Positions 8,881-16,578 of a DNA stretch of 38,550 nt are shown piece after piece. Location: the NCBI GenBank assembly GCA_002789955.1, contig PFUG01000256.1:1-38550 (forward strand), read 5' to 3'. The position numbers and the translations under genes are program-made. This stretch comes from Deltaproteobacteria bacterium CG_4_9_14_3_um_filter_63_12 (GTDB lineage Bacteria > Myxococcota_A > Bradymonadia > UBA4248 > UM-FILTER-63-12). Position 1 is the first letter of the stretch; each line of letters begins with the position of its first letter. Under the pieces are notes generated by a model that searched no databases, was not told the DNA's origin, and worked only from the letters and a program-made list of their open reading frames with translations.

Positions 8881-9615
8881 TCAGTCGTGCCGCCTCAAGT
8901 GCAGCTTCATCAGGTCTTGCAACGCCTTGCTGTAGCGCGCGTTCAAGGCGACCGGGTCCTTGAGCTCGGGCTCGTTGTTGAGGGTCACGAAGGGGACCTT
9001 CACGCCGTGCAGGTCGAGCGTGCCTTGGTCGCGGCCGCCGGTGACCTCGTCCCAGTCCTGCCCAGCGGAGAAGCGCTGTAGGGCTTCTTCGGGCAGCTTG
9101 TGGGCAAGAATCGAGTGGGCCAAAGCCTCCTGGTAGCGCGCCTCGTTGCGTCGCCGAGATTCTTCGTAAGAGACCTTGATGTAGAGGATGACCGAGCGTT
9201 CGAGCACCTCTTTGGAGAACAGGGGGTAAGCGCGCTTGAAGCCCCCATCGGCGACGCCGCGGGCGAACTCCACGAAGACGGTGTGGTCGTCGTAGAAACC
9301 GTCTTTTCCCATGAAGTCGCGCTCGACCACCGCGGAGAACTTGCAGATCAGCATGTCGAGGAGCTTGTCGCCCTCGTGCTGCACGTAGCCGCCGGGCACT
9401 GCCGTCGAATAGAGGCGAGGCTCGCCCACTTTCTCCCAGAGATCGTCCTCGACGAACTTGTCCCAGAGCCAGACGAAATCGTCGATCTCGACCAGCTCGC
9501 CGATGTGGAAGCGCTCGCGACGCTCGGCCAGCGGGGTGTTCTTGATGAAGTCGATGAGCTCGGACTTGCCGCCTGCAGGACGACCGTTGAGGATGATATT
9601 TTCAAAGATGCTCAT
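8881..9615 (-). CDS. P-loop NTPase/kinase-like protein of unknown function
   Basis: This 244-residue soluble protein has a Walker A motif, GRPAGGKS, at residues 11-18, straight after an N-terminal beta strand. That is the arrangement in small-molecule and nucleotide kinases of the P-loop class. Later segments such as ERSVILYIKVSYEESRRRNEAR resemble the Arg-rich lid and the hydrophobic strand of that fold. The protein has no membrane segment or signal peptide. I do not recognise a named family. The start ATG at 9615 has AGGGAG upstream. It is transcribed divergently from the lipoprotein gene at 9791 and probably from the promoter at 9670-9699. The substrate is unknown. Confidence 0.85.
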   Translation of the reverse strand: MSIFENIILNGRPAGGKSELIDFIKNTPLAERRERFHIGELVEIDDFVWLWDKFVEDDLWEKVGEPRLYSTAVPGGYVQHEGDKLLDMLICKFSAVVERDFMGKDGFYDDHTVFVEFARGVADGGFKRAYPLFSKEVLERSVILYIKVSYEESRRRNEARYQEALAHSILAHKLPEEALQRFSAGQDWDEVTGGRDQGTLDLHGVKVPFVTLNNEPELKDPVALNARYSKALQDLMKLHLRRHD

Positions 9616-9669
9616 GGGCTCTCCCTTGGATAAGGTGACCGCCGTGGGGCGACCGAGGATTTGCCGCGC

Positions 9670-9699
9670 ATCCTATTCTCGACCGCACCTCTGGCGCAA
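9670..9699 (-). promoter_or_regulatory. Candidate promoter of the P-loop gene
   Basis: Read on the minus strand, TTGCGC (9699-9694) and TAGGAT (9675-9670) are separated by 18 bp, about 55 bp before the ATG at 9615. The match to a housekeeping promoter is moderate. It shares the 175-bp divergent region 9616-9790 with the promoter at 9726-9753. Confidence 0.5.
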
Positions 9700-9725
9700 A
9701 CGCACTCGCAGCGTCGCCCATGCGG

Positions 9726-9753
9726 TTGCGTTCTTTGCGGCCCGTGGTAGCCT
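9726..9753 (+). promoter_or_regulatory. Candidate promoter of lipoprotein gene 9791
   Basis: TTGCGT (9726-9731) and TAGCCT (9748-9753) are 16 bp apart, about 37 bp upstream of the ATG at 9791. Similar TA-x-CC-T-like elements lie before the lipoprotein genes at 13231 (TACCCA, 13185-13190) and 25180 (TATCCT, 25113-25118) and before the protease gene (TACCTT, 16530-16535). Confidence 0.45.
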
Positions 9754-9790
9754 TTGTGCTTCACGAAACCTCGCCCGTCGTTGGTCTGCC

Positions 9791-10447
9791 ATGAAACTGC
9801 CATCGCTTCGCGTCCTCTTGCTCCCTATCACCCTGACGCTGTGTGCCTGTGGGGGGCAGACCCCGCAGCAGGCGCTCAACGACTACGCGGCCGCGGTGGC
9901 GAGCTCTGATGCGGAGCGCGCCTATGCGCTCCTCGACGCGGACTACCACGAGCGCGTCCCCTTCGAGACCTTCAAGGAGCGCTTCGACGCCTACTCCAAG
10001 GCCGGAGAGGGCATCGTCAGCGCTCTCGAGAGCGCCGCCGGAGAGCCCGCCTTCGTCGACGCCGCTTTGCCCTTTACCGAGTTCGACACCTTGGACATCG
10101 GCCTCACGAAGGAGGGCTGGCGCGTCGAGGGGGGCCTCTTCAACTTCTACGGCCAGCGAACGGCGCGCGAGACGCTGAGTTCGTTCATCAAGGCCGCCGA
10201 ACGCAAGAAGTACGACGTCCTGATGCGCTTCGTCCCTACGGACTACGCCGCGCACATGAGCGCCGAACAGATGCAGAAGCAATTCGAAGAGAACCCCGAG
10301 CGCATCCAAGAGATGATCGCGCTCCTCAAACAGAACCAGAACAACCTCATCACCACCCGCGGCAACCGCGCGGAGATGAAGTACGGCCCCTACACCATGG
10401 AGTTCCGCAAAGAAGAAGGGCTCTGGAAGATCGAAGACGCCGACTGA
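9791..10447 (+). CDS. Lipoprotein, unknown function
   Basis: This 218-residue protein has a lipoprotein signal peptide (MKLPSLRVLLLPITLTLCAC) with the lipobox LCAC and Cys20 as the lipidated residue. The mature part has two similar halves, each with a helical stretch followed by a short beta segment ending in charged residues (ALLDADYHERVPFETFKERF; VLMRFVPTDYAAHMSAEQMQ). This suggests a duplicated NTF2-like or DUF4878-like fold, but that is inference. No catalytic motif is visible. The ATG at 9791 is chosen because the signal peptide starts there; the frame is open further upstream. Its downstream neighbour is another lipoprotein gene with its own promoter. Confidence 0.83.
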   Translation: MKLPSLRVLLLPITLTLCACGGQTPQQALNDYAAAVASSDAERAYALLDADYHERVPFETFKERFDAYSKAGEGIVSALESAAGEPAFVDAALPFTEFDTLDIGLTKEGWRVEGGLFNFYGQRTARETLSSFIKAAERKKYDVLMRFVPTDYAAHMSAEQMQKQFEENPERIQEMIALLKQNQNNLITTRGNRAEMKYGPYTMEFRKEEGLWKIEDAD

Positions 10448-10484
10448 TCGCGTGTCGGCACGCGAACCCGATCGCTAACGCCTG

Positions 10485-10513
10485 TTGTTCCGGCCCCCTG
10501 CTTTGCGTAACAT
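10485..10513 (+). promoter_or_regulatory. Candidate promoter of lipoprotein gene 10589
   Basis: TTGTTC (10485-10490) and TAACAT (10508-10513) have an ideal 17-bp spacer and end about 75 bp before the ATG at 10589. Confidence 0.5.
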
Positions 10514-10588
10514 GACTCTCTCAGTGGCCAACCACACAGACTTCGTCGTCTGGTGGACCGCCGGAAATGACACCTTTTCGAGGTCGGC

Positions 10589-11632
10589 ATGAATCGCAGC
10601 TCGCACGCTCTACTCTTTATTCTCGCTCTCTCTTTGCTCCTCGCGGCCTGCGGCGCGGACGACCCCGGCGAAACGGCCGACGCGAGCGATGCCACCGGGA
10701 GCGAGACCAGCTCCGATCTCAACATCGGCGAGTTCACCATTCCCACTGACAATCAGGTCGAGCCCAACAACCCAGCCGACGAGGCGGGCGACTGCGTCGC
10801 GGGCTGTGCACACGATGTTCCCGCCGCCTTCGACTATACCGGCTACGACGCCTACCAAGGCAAGATCGACGGCGAGTGCCACGTCAGCGCCGATGGCGGG
10901 GCCATCTTCGACACCGACGTCATCGGCTTTCATGCCGCCACCGCGCGCACCTTGCTCGAGATCACCGTCACCCCGTCCGAGGGCTCCAAGCTCGATCCCG
11001 TCATTATCACCAACGACGGGAACCTCGCCATGACCTACAACGACGAGCGCTCGTCCGGTGAGTCCACCGCCCGCACCGTCGTCGCCTACCCCTACGTCAC
11101 CGGCCTCGACATCTACCTCGCCATCGACGACGCCAAGAACTACGAGAGCTACGATCCCGACAAGACCTACACCGACTGCAGCACCTTCACGGGTGGCGAC
11201 GACTACGGCTACTACATCCAGGTCAAGGAGATCCCCTATAGCGACATCAACCTCGGCACCTTGGCTGCGGGTGTCCCCCTGACCGGCAGCGGCGCCCTTA
11301 CCCAGGGCGGTGACCTCCAGCACTTCTCCTTCAAGGCCCCAGCCGATGCGCAGCCCACCGTCGTCGTGCGCTCCACTGGCTCCGACGCCTTCATCCCAAC
11401 CCTTGTCGAGATGAACAGCGTACAGGGCCAGCTCAAGTGGAACCGCCTCGCCGACGACGGCGGCATCCTTGGCGGCGAGGAGGTCCTCGACGGGACGGTC
11501 ACCCTCAGCGGTGGGTTCCGGGCCTGCGAGACCTCCTGCCCAGCGACCGTCGAATTCATCTTCGCGGTCCTCGACTGGAACGGCGTCGCTTGGCCAGGCG
11601 CCTTCACGTTCGACGTCGAAGTCACCCTCTGA
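10589..11632 (+). CDS. Lipoprotein, unknown function
   Basis: This 347-residue protein has a signal peptide and the lipobox LAAC (Cys21), followed by a short Asp/Ser/Thr-rich linker. The mature region has regular beta-rich segments, with phrases such as VEPNNPADEAGD and FTGGDDYGYYIQV. These recall the bacterial pre-peptidase C-terminal-like beta-sandwich domains that often begin EPNN, so it may contain two such domains (about residues 50-210 and 215-347). No catalytic residues are seen. The gene ends one base before the methyltransferase gene at 11634. That coupling is unexpected for an envelope lipoprotein and a cytoplasmic enzyme. Confidence 0.82.
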   Translation: MNRSSHALLFILALSLLLAACGADDPGETADASDATGSETSSDLNIGEFTIPTDNQVEPNNPADEAGDCVAGCAHDVPAAFDYTGYDAYQGKIDGECHVSADGGAIFDTDVIGFHAATARTLLEITVTPSEGSKLDPVIITNDGNLAMTYNDERSSGESTARTVVAYPYVTGLDIYLAIDDAKNYESYDPDKTYTDCSTFTGGDDYGYYIQVKEIPYSDINLGTLAAGVPLTGSGALTQGGDLQHFSFKAPADAQPTVVVRSTGSDAFIPTLVEMNSVQGQLKWNRLADDGGILGGEEVLDGTVTLSGGFRACETSCPATVEFIFAVLDWNGVAWPGAFTFDVEVTL

Positions 11633-11633
11633 G

Positions 11634-13124
11634 ATGACGCTCTCTTTTTACGAGTACATGGGGCGCTGCCTCTACGATCCCGAGCACGGCTACTACGCCT
11701 CCGGCGCGGTGACCTTCGGCAAGGGCGAGCACTTCTGGACCTACCCGCAGCGCCTCCGGCCCCTCTTCGGCTGGATGGTCGCCGAGGCCGCGCGCGCGCT
11801 CTTCACCCGCCTTGTCGAGAGCGGCAAAGTCCCGAACGACGCGCCGCTGACGCTCCTCGAGTTGGGCGCCGGTAACGGCGACCTGGCCCACGACGCCCTG
11901 CAGTACATCGTCGAGCACGAGCAGAGCGCGCCTTGGGCGCCCTTGCGAGGCCGCGTGCGTTATGTCGTCGGCGAGCTCAGCGCCGCGCTGCGCGTGCGCC
12001 AATGCGAGAAGCTGCAACCCTTCATCGCCAGCGGCCGAGCCGAGGTGCGCGCGCTCGACGCACGTGAGTTGAGCTGGGACGGGCCTTTTTACGGCGTCCT
12101 GGTGGCCAACGAGCTCATCGACGCCTTTCCCTGCGAGCTCTTGCAGGTCGCGGCGGTCGACCGCGTGGAGCGCACCTGTGTGCGCGCCGTCCGCGGTGGC
12201 GCGGAGCTCGATGGAGACGAGCTTTGGGCCGCTCTCAAAGAGGGCGTTGGCGACGATGAGATTCGGCTCAGCGAGACGACCGAACCGCTGAGCGCCTGGC
12301 CGGGCGGGGTCCCCGACTCTCTGGTCGAATATCTGCGCACTCTGGCGCCACTCATCCACGATCTAGACGCCTGCGGCCTGCTCCCGGTCGAGCTCTGCTG
12401 GGCTCCCGACCTACCAAACTTCGTCCACCACGTCGCCAAACTCCTGACCGGTGACGGCAGTGTGGGCGCCGCCCTATTCATCGACTACGGCGGCACCAGT
12501 CGACACGTCCTCGACCCACGCTCCAGCGCGCCCCACTTGCGCGTCTATGGTCCGGACGGCGCGCGGGCGCACACGCGCACGGTGTTGCGCGACCCTGGCG
12601 CCTACGACTTGACCTGGGACGTCGATTTCACCGAGCTGGCGCGGCTCGCCTTAGCCGCCGGCCTGCGCGTGCCGTTTTTTGGCCATCAGAGCGCCCTGGA
12701 GGCCGCGCCCATCGACCTGTGGTCGCGCGCGTCGCAGCGGCTGCTCATCCTCGGGCGCTCTCGCGAGGGCGTCGAAAACAACTTCCAAGCCACCCTCGAA
12801 GCCCACGAGCTGGTGCAGCGCTTCAGACAGGCCGCGGGCTTCCGGCTGATGGCGCTGAGCCACCCCAACCTGAGCTTTCCTGAGCAGCGTTTTGGTCTTG
12901 CGGACCTCTACTGCGAAGCTGGGCTCTCTACCCTGAAGCTCGGCGTGGGCCACGAGGAGCTCGTCGCCGCCTTGGAGTCTGCGGGGATCGACCCAGAGCT
13001 GGCCGAACACCTCAAGCCCTGTGGCGACCCGGTCGCCGATGCCTGCGACCGTCGCCTATACGGGAAACGGCAGGCCCTGCTCGAGGTGCTCGCCGGCTGG
13101 CTCGTCGAGCCCGGGGCGCTCTGA
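11634..13124 (+). CDS. MidA/NDUFAF7-type SAM-dependent methyltransferase
   Basis: This 496-residue protein opens with the signature of the MidA/NDUFAF7 (former DUF185) family: FYEYMGRCLYDPEHGYYASG at residues 5-24, FGKGEHFWT and RPLFGW. The SAM-binding motif I is LLELGAGNGD (residues 74-83), and VANELIDAFP (157-166) matches the family NE-LDA-P segment. Mitochondrial NDUFAF7 methylates an arginine of a complex I subunit; bacterial substrates are mostly unknown. The C-terminal 100 residues (after about 395) extend past the usual core. The start ATG lies one base after the lipoprotein stop, so translation is probably coupled. An upstream in-frame extension overlaps the lipoprotein gene and is unlikely. 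Confidence 0.88.
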   Translation: MTLSFYEYMGRCLYDPEHGYYASGAVTFGKGEHFWTYPQRLRPLFGWMVAEAARALFTRLVESGKVPNDAPLTLLELGAGNGDLAHDALQYIVEHEQSAPWAPLRGRVRYVVGELSAALRVRQCEKLQPFIASGRAEVRALDARELSWDGPFYGVLVANELIDAFPCELLQVAAVDRVERTCVRAVRGGAELDGDELWAALKEGVGDDEIRLSETTEPLSAWPGGVPDSLVEYLRTLAPLIHDLDACGLLPVELCWAPDLPNFVHHVAKLLTGDGSVGAALFIDYGGTSRHVLDPRSSAPHLRVYGPDGARAHTRTVLRDPGAYDLTWDVDFTELARLALAAGLRVPFFGHQSALEAAPIDLWSRASQRLLILGRSREGVENNFQATLEAHELVQRFRQAAGFRLMALSHPNLSFPEQRFGLADLYCEAGLSTLKLGVGHEELVAALESAGIDPELAEHLKPCGDPVADACDRRLYGKRQALLEVLAGWLVEPGAL

Positions 13125-13161
13125 GCCGCACGCCCGAGGCCAGAGAATTTTCTTCCAGCTC

Positions 13162-13190
13162 TTGCCGCTGCCCTGCGCTTCGGCTACCCA
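13162..13190 (+). promoter_or_regulatory. Candidate promoter of lipoprotein gene 13231
   Basis: TTGCCG (13162-13167) and TACCCA (13185-13190) have a 17-bp spacer, 40 bp before the ATG at 13231. The -10 match is weak. Confidence 0.38.
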
Positions 13191-13230
13191 TGATCCCAAG
13201 CAAATGGCTCGGAAACATAAGGGGGAAGGG

Positions 13231-14166
13231 ATGAACGCAAGAACTTGGGGATTCTTAGCTCTGCTCGCTATGACCGCGGTGTTGCTCGGTTGCTCCAGTG
13301 GCTCTTCGAAGAAGGCCGCCGAGGACGCCACCAGCAGCAACGACGTGACCACGTCGACCGACACCGCGGCCCAGGACGTGACCACCCACCCGGATGGGCT
13401 CACGACCGACGTGACCACCAACCTGGACGCCCAGGACCAGACGTCCATGGGTTCGGACGTCAAGATCCTCTTTCTGCACCACAGCACGGGGGGCGTGATT
13501 TGGGGCGGCGGAGTGGAGCAATGGTTCACGGATTACAACAGCAACCAAGGCACGAGCTACCAGATCGTCGAGCAGGCCTTCCCCAAGGATTCGCCTTATG
13601 GTTGGAACAACTACCCCTTCGACTACTGGAACATCTGGGTGAACCACGCCGGCCCGGTTGCGTTCACGGAGGAGCCGACCTTGGAGATGCTGACCGCCAA
13701 ACAGGACGTCATCGTCTGGAAGCATTGTTTCCCGGTGAGTGGCATCGACGCAGACAACGGCGCGCCGGACGTCACCTCAGAGCAGAAGACCGTCGAGAAC
13801 TACAAGGCGCAATACGCCGGTCTCAAAACCAAGATGCGCGAGTTCCCTGCGACCCGCTTCGTGGTGTGGACGGGCGCCGCGCTCACTCAGGCTTCGAACA
13901 GCGAGGAGAGCGCGACGCGAGCGAGGACGTTCTTCCAGTGGGTCAAGAGCGAGTGGGACGAGCCGGGCGACAACATCTTCGTCTGGGATTTCTACGAGTT
14001 GGAGACGCAAGGTGGGCTCTACCTGCCGGACAACTTTGCGGCGAGCCCCGACGACTCGCATCCCAACGACACGCTGGCGCAGCTGGCCGCGCCGTTGTTC
14101 GCGCAGCGGGTCGTCGACGTAATCGAAGGCCGCGGAGACACGGGGAAAATCACCGGAGAGCCCTGA
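13231..14166 (+). CDS. SGNH-hydrolase-like lipoprotein
   Basis: In this 311-residue protein, residues 1-21 are a lipoprotein signal ending LLGC. They are followed by a Thr/Asp/Ser-rich linker (to about residue 75) that should hold the domain away from the membrane. The globular part begins ILFLHHSTGG (Ser85) and ends with DDSHPND (Asp275, His277). The late Asp-x-His pair is the hallmark of SGNH/GDSL esterases, and the early HHST segment would supply the nucleophile Ser in place of GDS. An esterase or deacetylase role on extracellular glycans is inferred. The ATG at 13231 is chosen over 13204 because it starts the signal peptide and follows a purine-rich AAGGGGGAAGGG. Confidence 0.83.
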   Translation: MNARTWGFLALLAMTAVLLGCSSGSSKKAAEDATSSNDVTTSTDTAAQDVTTHPDGLTTDVTTNLDAQDQTSMGSDVKILFLHHSTGGVIWGGGVEQWFTDYNSNQGTSYQIVEQAFPKDSPYGWNNYPFDYWNIWVNHAGPVAFTEEPTLEMLTAKQDVIVWKHCFPVSGIDADNGAPDVTSEQKTVENYKAQYAGLKTKMREFPATRFVVWTGAALTQASNSEESATRARTFFQWVKSEWDEPGDNIFVWDFYELETQGGLYLPDNFAASPDDSHPNDTLAQLAAPLFAQRVVDVIEGRGDTGKITGEP

Positions 14167-14170
14167 GCGG

Positions 14171-14198
14171 TTGACGCTGAAAGCCCGTTCAGTATACA
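14171..14198 (+). promoter_or_regulatory. Strong promoter with LexA-box-like operator
   Basis: TTGACG (14171-14176) and TATACA (14193-14198) are separated by 16 bp. The spacer itself is CTGAAAGCCCGTTCAG (14177-14192), an inverted repeat CTGAA-N6-TTCAG. It matches 16 of 17 positions of the Myxococcus xanthus LexA box as I recall it (CTRHAMRYBYGTTCAGS). A repressor there would block RNA polymerase directly. A second half-site, CTGAAC, lies at 14226-14231, and an ACACT/AGTGT repeat lies at 14196-14210. The downstream gene is a DNA-repair-type nuclease. Confidence 0.72.
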
Positions 14199-14244
14199 CT
14201 TATTGAGTGTCGGACCTCAACTCGACTGAACGGAAGGATGCGCT

Positions 14245-15363
14245 ATGGACGGCTCCGCTTCGAAGAATCCCGAACTCGCAGCCAAAGATGGCGGAGAGTC
14301 GTGTAAGCCCGAAGGGTTGCGCGCAGGAGGCGCGCCACCACTTCTCAATGGAGTCCTGTTGGGGGACACCCATCTGGGCTTTGATCTGCCGCAGAAGGCA
14401 AGGGTCGAGAAGCGGCGGCGAGGCGAGGACTTTTTTACGAACCTCGAGCGGGTGCTGCGCGAGGCGGTCGAGCACCGCGTAGATTTCGTCGTGCACGCTG
14501 GGGATCTCTTCAATCGAAGCCAACCTCCGGCGTTTGTGGTCGACAGGGCCGCGCGTCTCCTGTTCGAGGCGGCCGAGCAAGGGCTGCCGATCGTGGTGGT
14601 GCCTGGCAACCACGAGCGCTCTAGGTTGCCGGCACATTTGCTCTTCAAGCACCCCAACCTGCACATCTTCGATCGCCCGCGCTCGTTCCCGCTGACCTTG
14701 AAGGACACTCGGGTGACCTTTCTGGGATTTCCTTTCTTTCGGGGGGATGTGCGGCGCAACTTCAGGCGACTGCTCAGGGAGGCCGGGCACGTCTGCGCGC
14801 CGCCAGGAGTTCGCTTGCTCTGCGTGCATCACGCCATCGAGGGGGCGGTGGTTGGGACGCACGACTTCACCTTCCGCCGCGGTCGCGAGGACGTGGTCAC
14901 GGGACAGGACCTGCCGTACGGCTTTGCGGCGACGCTGAGTGGTCATATCCATCGGGCCCAGACTCTCGAGCGCGATCTTTCGGGCGCGGCGCTGCCCTGC
15001 CCTGTGCTCTACGCTGGAGCCGTCGAGCGCACCTCGTTCGTGGAGCGCTTCGAGGACAAAGGCTACGTCCGGCTCGCCCTCGAGCCGACGCGCGACGGGG
15101 GTCGTCTGGTCGAGTCCCGCTTCGTGTCGCTGCACCCGCGCCCGATGATCGACCTGGAGCTCTCGGTGTCGGGGTTGAGCGCCGAGACCTTGAACCACAG
15201 GCTCGTCGACCTCCTCGAGGAGCTGCACCCGGAGACGGTCTTGCGGGTGCGGCCCGTGGGCGTCCCGACGGCTTCGGCTCGGGCGTTGCTGTCGTCTTCG
15301 GTGTTGCGGAGCCTGGCGCCCTCGACCATGAGCGTGGAGCTGCCTTTCCGGCCTATGGCATAG
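14245..15363 (+). CDS. Mre11/SbcD-type metallophosphoesterase (DNA repair nuclease)
   Basis: This 372-residue calcineurin-like phosphoesterase has all family motifs: GDTHLG (Asp41, His43), HAGDLF (Asp87), PGNHE (Asn122, His123), CVHHAIE (His195/196) and SGHIH (His234, His236). These bind two metal ions. The layout matches SbcD/Mre11 exonucleases acting on DNA ends, but no SbcC/Rad50 ATPase gene lies beside it and the C-terminal cap is short. The ATG at 14245 follows GGAAGG by eight bases. From this start, residues about 6-33 are encoded by a dispersed repeat and look non-native. A TTG at 14317 is the only near alternative. The promoter carries a LexA-box-like site. Confidence 0.88.
   Translation: MDGSASKNPELAAKDGGESCKPEGLRAGGAPPLLNGVLLGDTHLGFDLPQKARVEKRRRGEDFFTNLERVLREAVEHRVDFVVHAGDLFNRSQPPAFVVDRAARLLFEAAEQGLPIVVVPGNHERSRLPAHLLFKHPNLHIFDRPRSFPLTLKDTRVTFLGFPFFRGDVRRNFRRLLREAGHVCAPPGVRLLCVHHAIEGAVVGTHDFTFRRGREDVVTGQDLPYGFAATLSGHIHRAQTLERDLSGAALPCPVLYAGAVERTSFVERFEDKGYVRLALEPTRDGGRLVESRFVSLHPRPMIDLELSVSGLSAETLNHRLVDLLEELHPETVLRVRPVGVPTASARALLSSSVLRSLAPSTMSVELPFRPMA
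14261..14343. repeat. Dispersed REP-like repeat, copy 1
   Basis: Bases 14273-14343 match 19397-19467 at 64 of 71 positions without gaps. The match extends outward to 14261 and 19392 with one 7-bp indel. The core includes GGCGGAGAGTCGTGTAA and CCCGAAGGGTTGCGCGC. This copy lies inside the 5' coding end of the nuclease gene. Confidence 0.88.
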
Positions 15364-15513
15364 ACGCGCGGCTCACTCGCTTCCGGCTCACGAAATCCGC
15401 AGCTGAAGCGACAAAGCGCCGCTAAGCGCTGCTCTCAACCATGGCTCTTGCTCAACCGCATGGGTACGATGGCGTGGTGTTCGAGCCCTTCAATCTTGCG
15501 ACGAGTCGAAGCC

Positions 15514-16527
15514 ATGAAGAAGCCCGGTAAACTGACGCTCGCCAACCTGCCCACTCCCTTGCAGCGGCTGCCGCGGCTCTCTGCGCAGCTGGGCGTGAAC
15601 CTGTTGCTCAAGCGCGACGACCTGACGGGCGCGGCCCTGTCGGGCAACAAGGTGCGCAAGCTCGAGTACTCCTTCGCCGAGGCCGAGAGGCAAGGGGCGA
15701 ACGTCATCTTGACCACGGGCGGCGTGCAGAGCAACCACTGCCGCGCGACCGCCATCGTCGCAAGGCAGCGGGGCTTGGAGGTGGGCTTGTTGCTCAGGAC
15801 GGCGGATGGGAAGGCCCCGGGCAGTCTGGACGGAAACTATCTCCTCAACGCCCTGATCGGAGCCGACCTACGGCACATCACACCGGCGCAGTACGGCGAT
15901 CGCAACGCGCTCCTCGAAGCCTGGGCGAGGGAGCACTCCGAGGCCGGCCGGCGTCCTTATGTGATCCCGGAGGGGGCGAGCAACGCGCTGGGGTCGTTGG
16001 GCTATGTGGACATGGCGCTTGAGCTCGCGGCGCAGCTCGGAGAGGCGCCTTGGGCTGGGGAGCACATCGACCTCATCGCTCACGCCTGTGGTTCCGGCGG
16101 TACGGCCGCCGGCCTCGCGGTCGGGCGAGCGCAAGCCCAGCTCGACTGTGCGCACCACGTCTACGTCGTGTGTGACGACGCGCCGACCTTCCAGGCGCGC
16201 ATCGACGGGATCATCGCCGAGATGGTCGAGCGCTTCGCCGAGGATGGCGAGCCACTTCACGCACCGTTCGAGGTCATCGACGAGTACAAGGGCATTGGCT
16301 ACGCCCTCTCGACCCCCGAAGAGCTCTCTTTCATCGCGGAGATCGCTCGTCTGGAGGGGATCTTCCTCGATCCCGTGTACACCGGCAAAGCGCTCTTCGG
16401 GTTGGTCAAAGACGTGCAAGCGGGCCGCATCGAGCAAGGCAGCACCGTGCTCTTCGTTCATACTGGTGGGATCTTTGGCTTGTTCCCTGCGCGCGACCTT
16501 TTGGCGGCAGCAACGATCCGCCCGTAG
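15514..16527 (+). CDS. dcyD: D-cysteine desulfhydrase / ACC deaminase family PLP enzyme
   Basis: This 337-residue cytoplasmic enzyme belongs to the PLP fold-type II group. LKRDDLTG (29-36) and SGNKVRKLEY with Lys46, the Schiff-base lysine, are diagnostic, as are GGVQSNHCRATA, the glycine-rich phosphate loop ACGSGGTAAG, and VHTGGIFGLF near the end. Family members degrade D-cysteine to pyruvate, ammonia and sulfide, or deaminate 1-aminocyclopropane-1-carboxylate. The sequence fits DcyD at least as well, and residue reading alone cannot settle the substrate. The ATG at 15514 gives the standard length. Upstream ATGs at 15448, 15463 and 15472 are possible but add an atypical Cys/Ser-rich leader. 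The flanking gap 15364-15513 has no clear promoter. Confidence 0.88.
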   Translation: MKKPGKLTLANLPTPLQRLPRLSAQLGVNLLLKRDDLTGAALSGNKVRKLEYSFAEAERQGANVILTTGGVQSNHCRATAIVARQRGLEVGLLLRTADGKAPGSLDGNYLLNALIGADLRHITPAQYGDRNALLEAWAREHSEAGRRPYVIPEGASNALGSLGYVDMALELAAQLGEAPWAGEHIDLIAHACGSGGTAAGLAVGRAQAQLDCAHHVYVVCDDAPTFQARIDGIIAEMVERFAEDGEPLHAPFEVIDEYKGIGYALSTPEELSFIAEIARLEGIFLDPVYTGKALFGLVKDVQAGRIEQGSTVLFVHTGGIFGLFPARDLLAAATIRP

Positions 16528-16578
16528 ACTACCTTTTCTGTGTTGAAACCGATTTGCCCTCTGTTGTTGTGTGAACGA

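Noticed and set aside
14288-14482. Short plus-strand frame MAESRVSPKGCAQEARHH over the nuclease 5' end
   Set aside because: It is the repeat read in another frame and ends within the nuclease gene, whose motifs are in a different frame.
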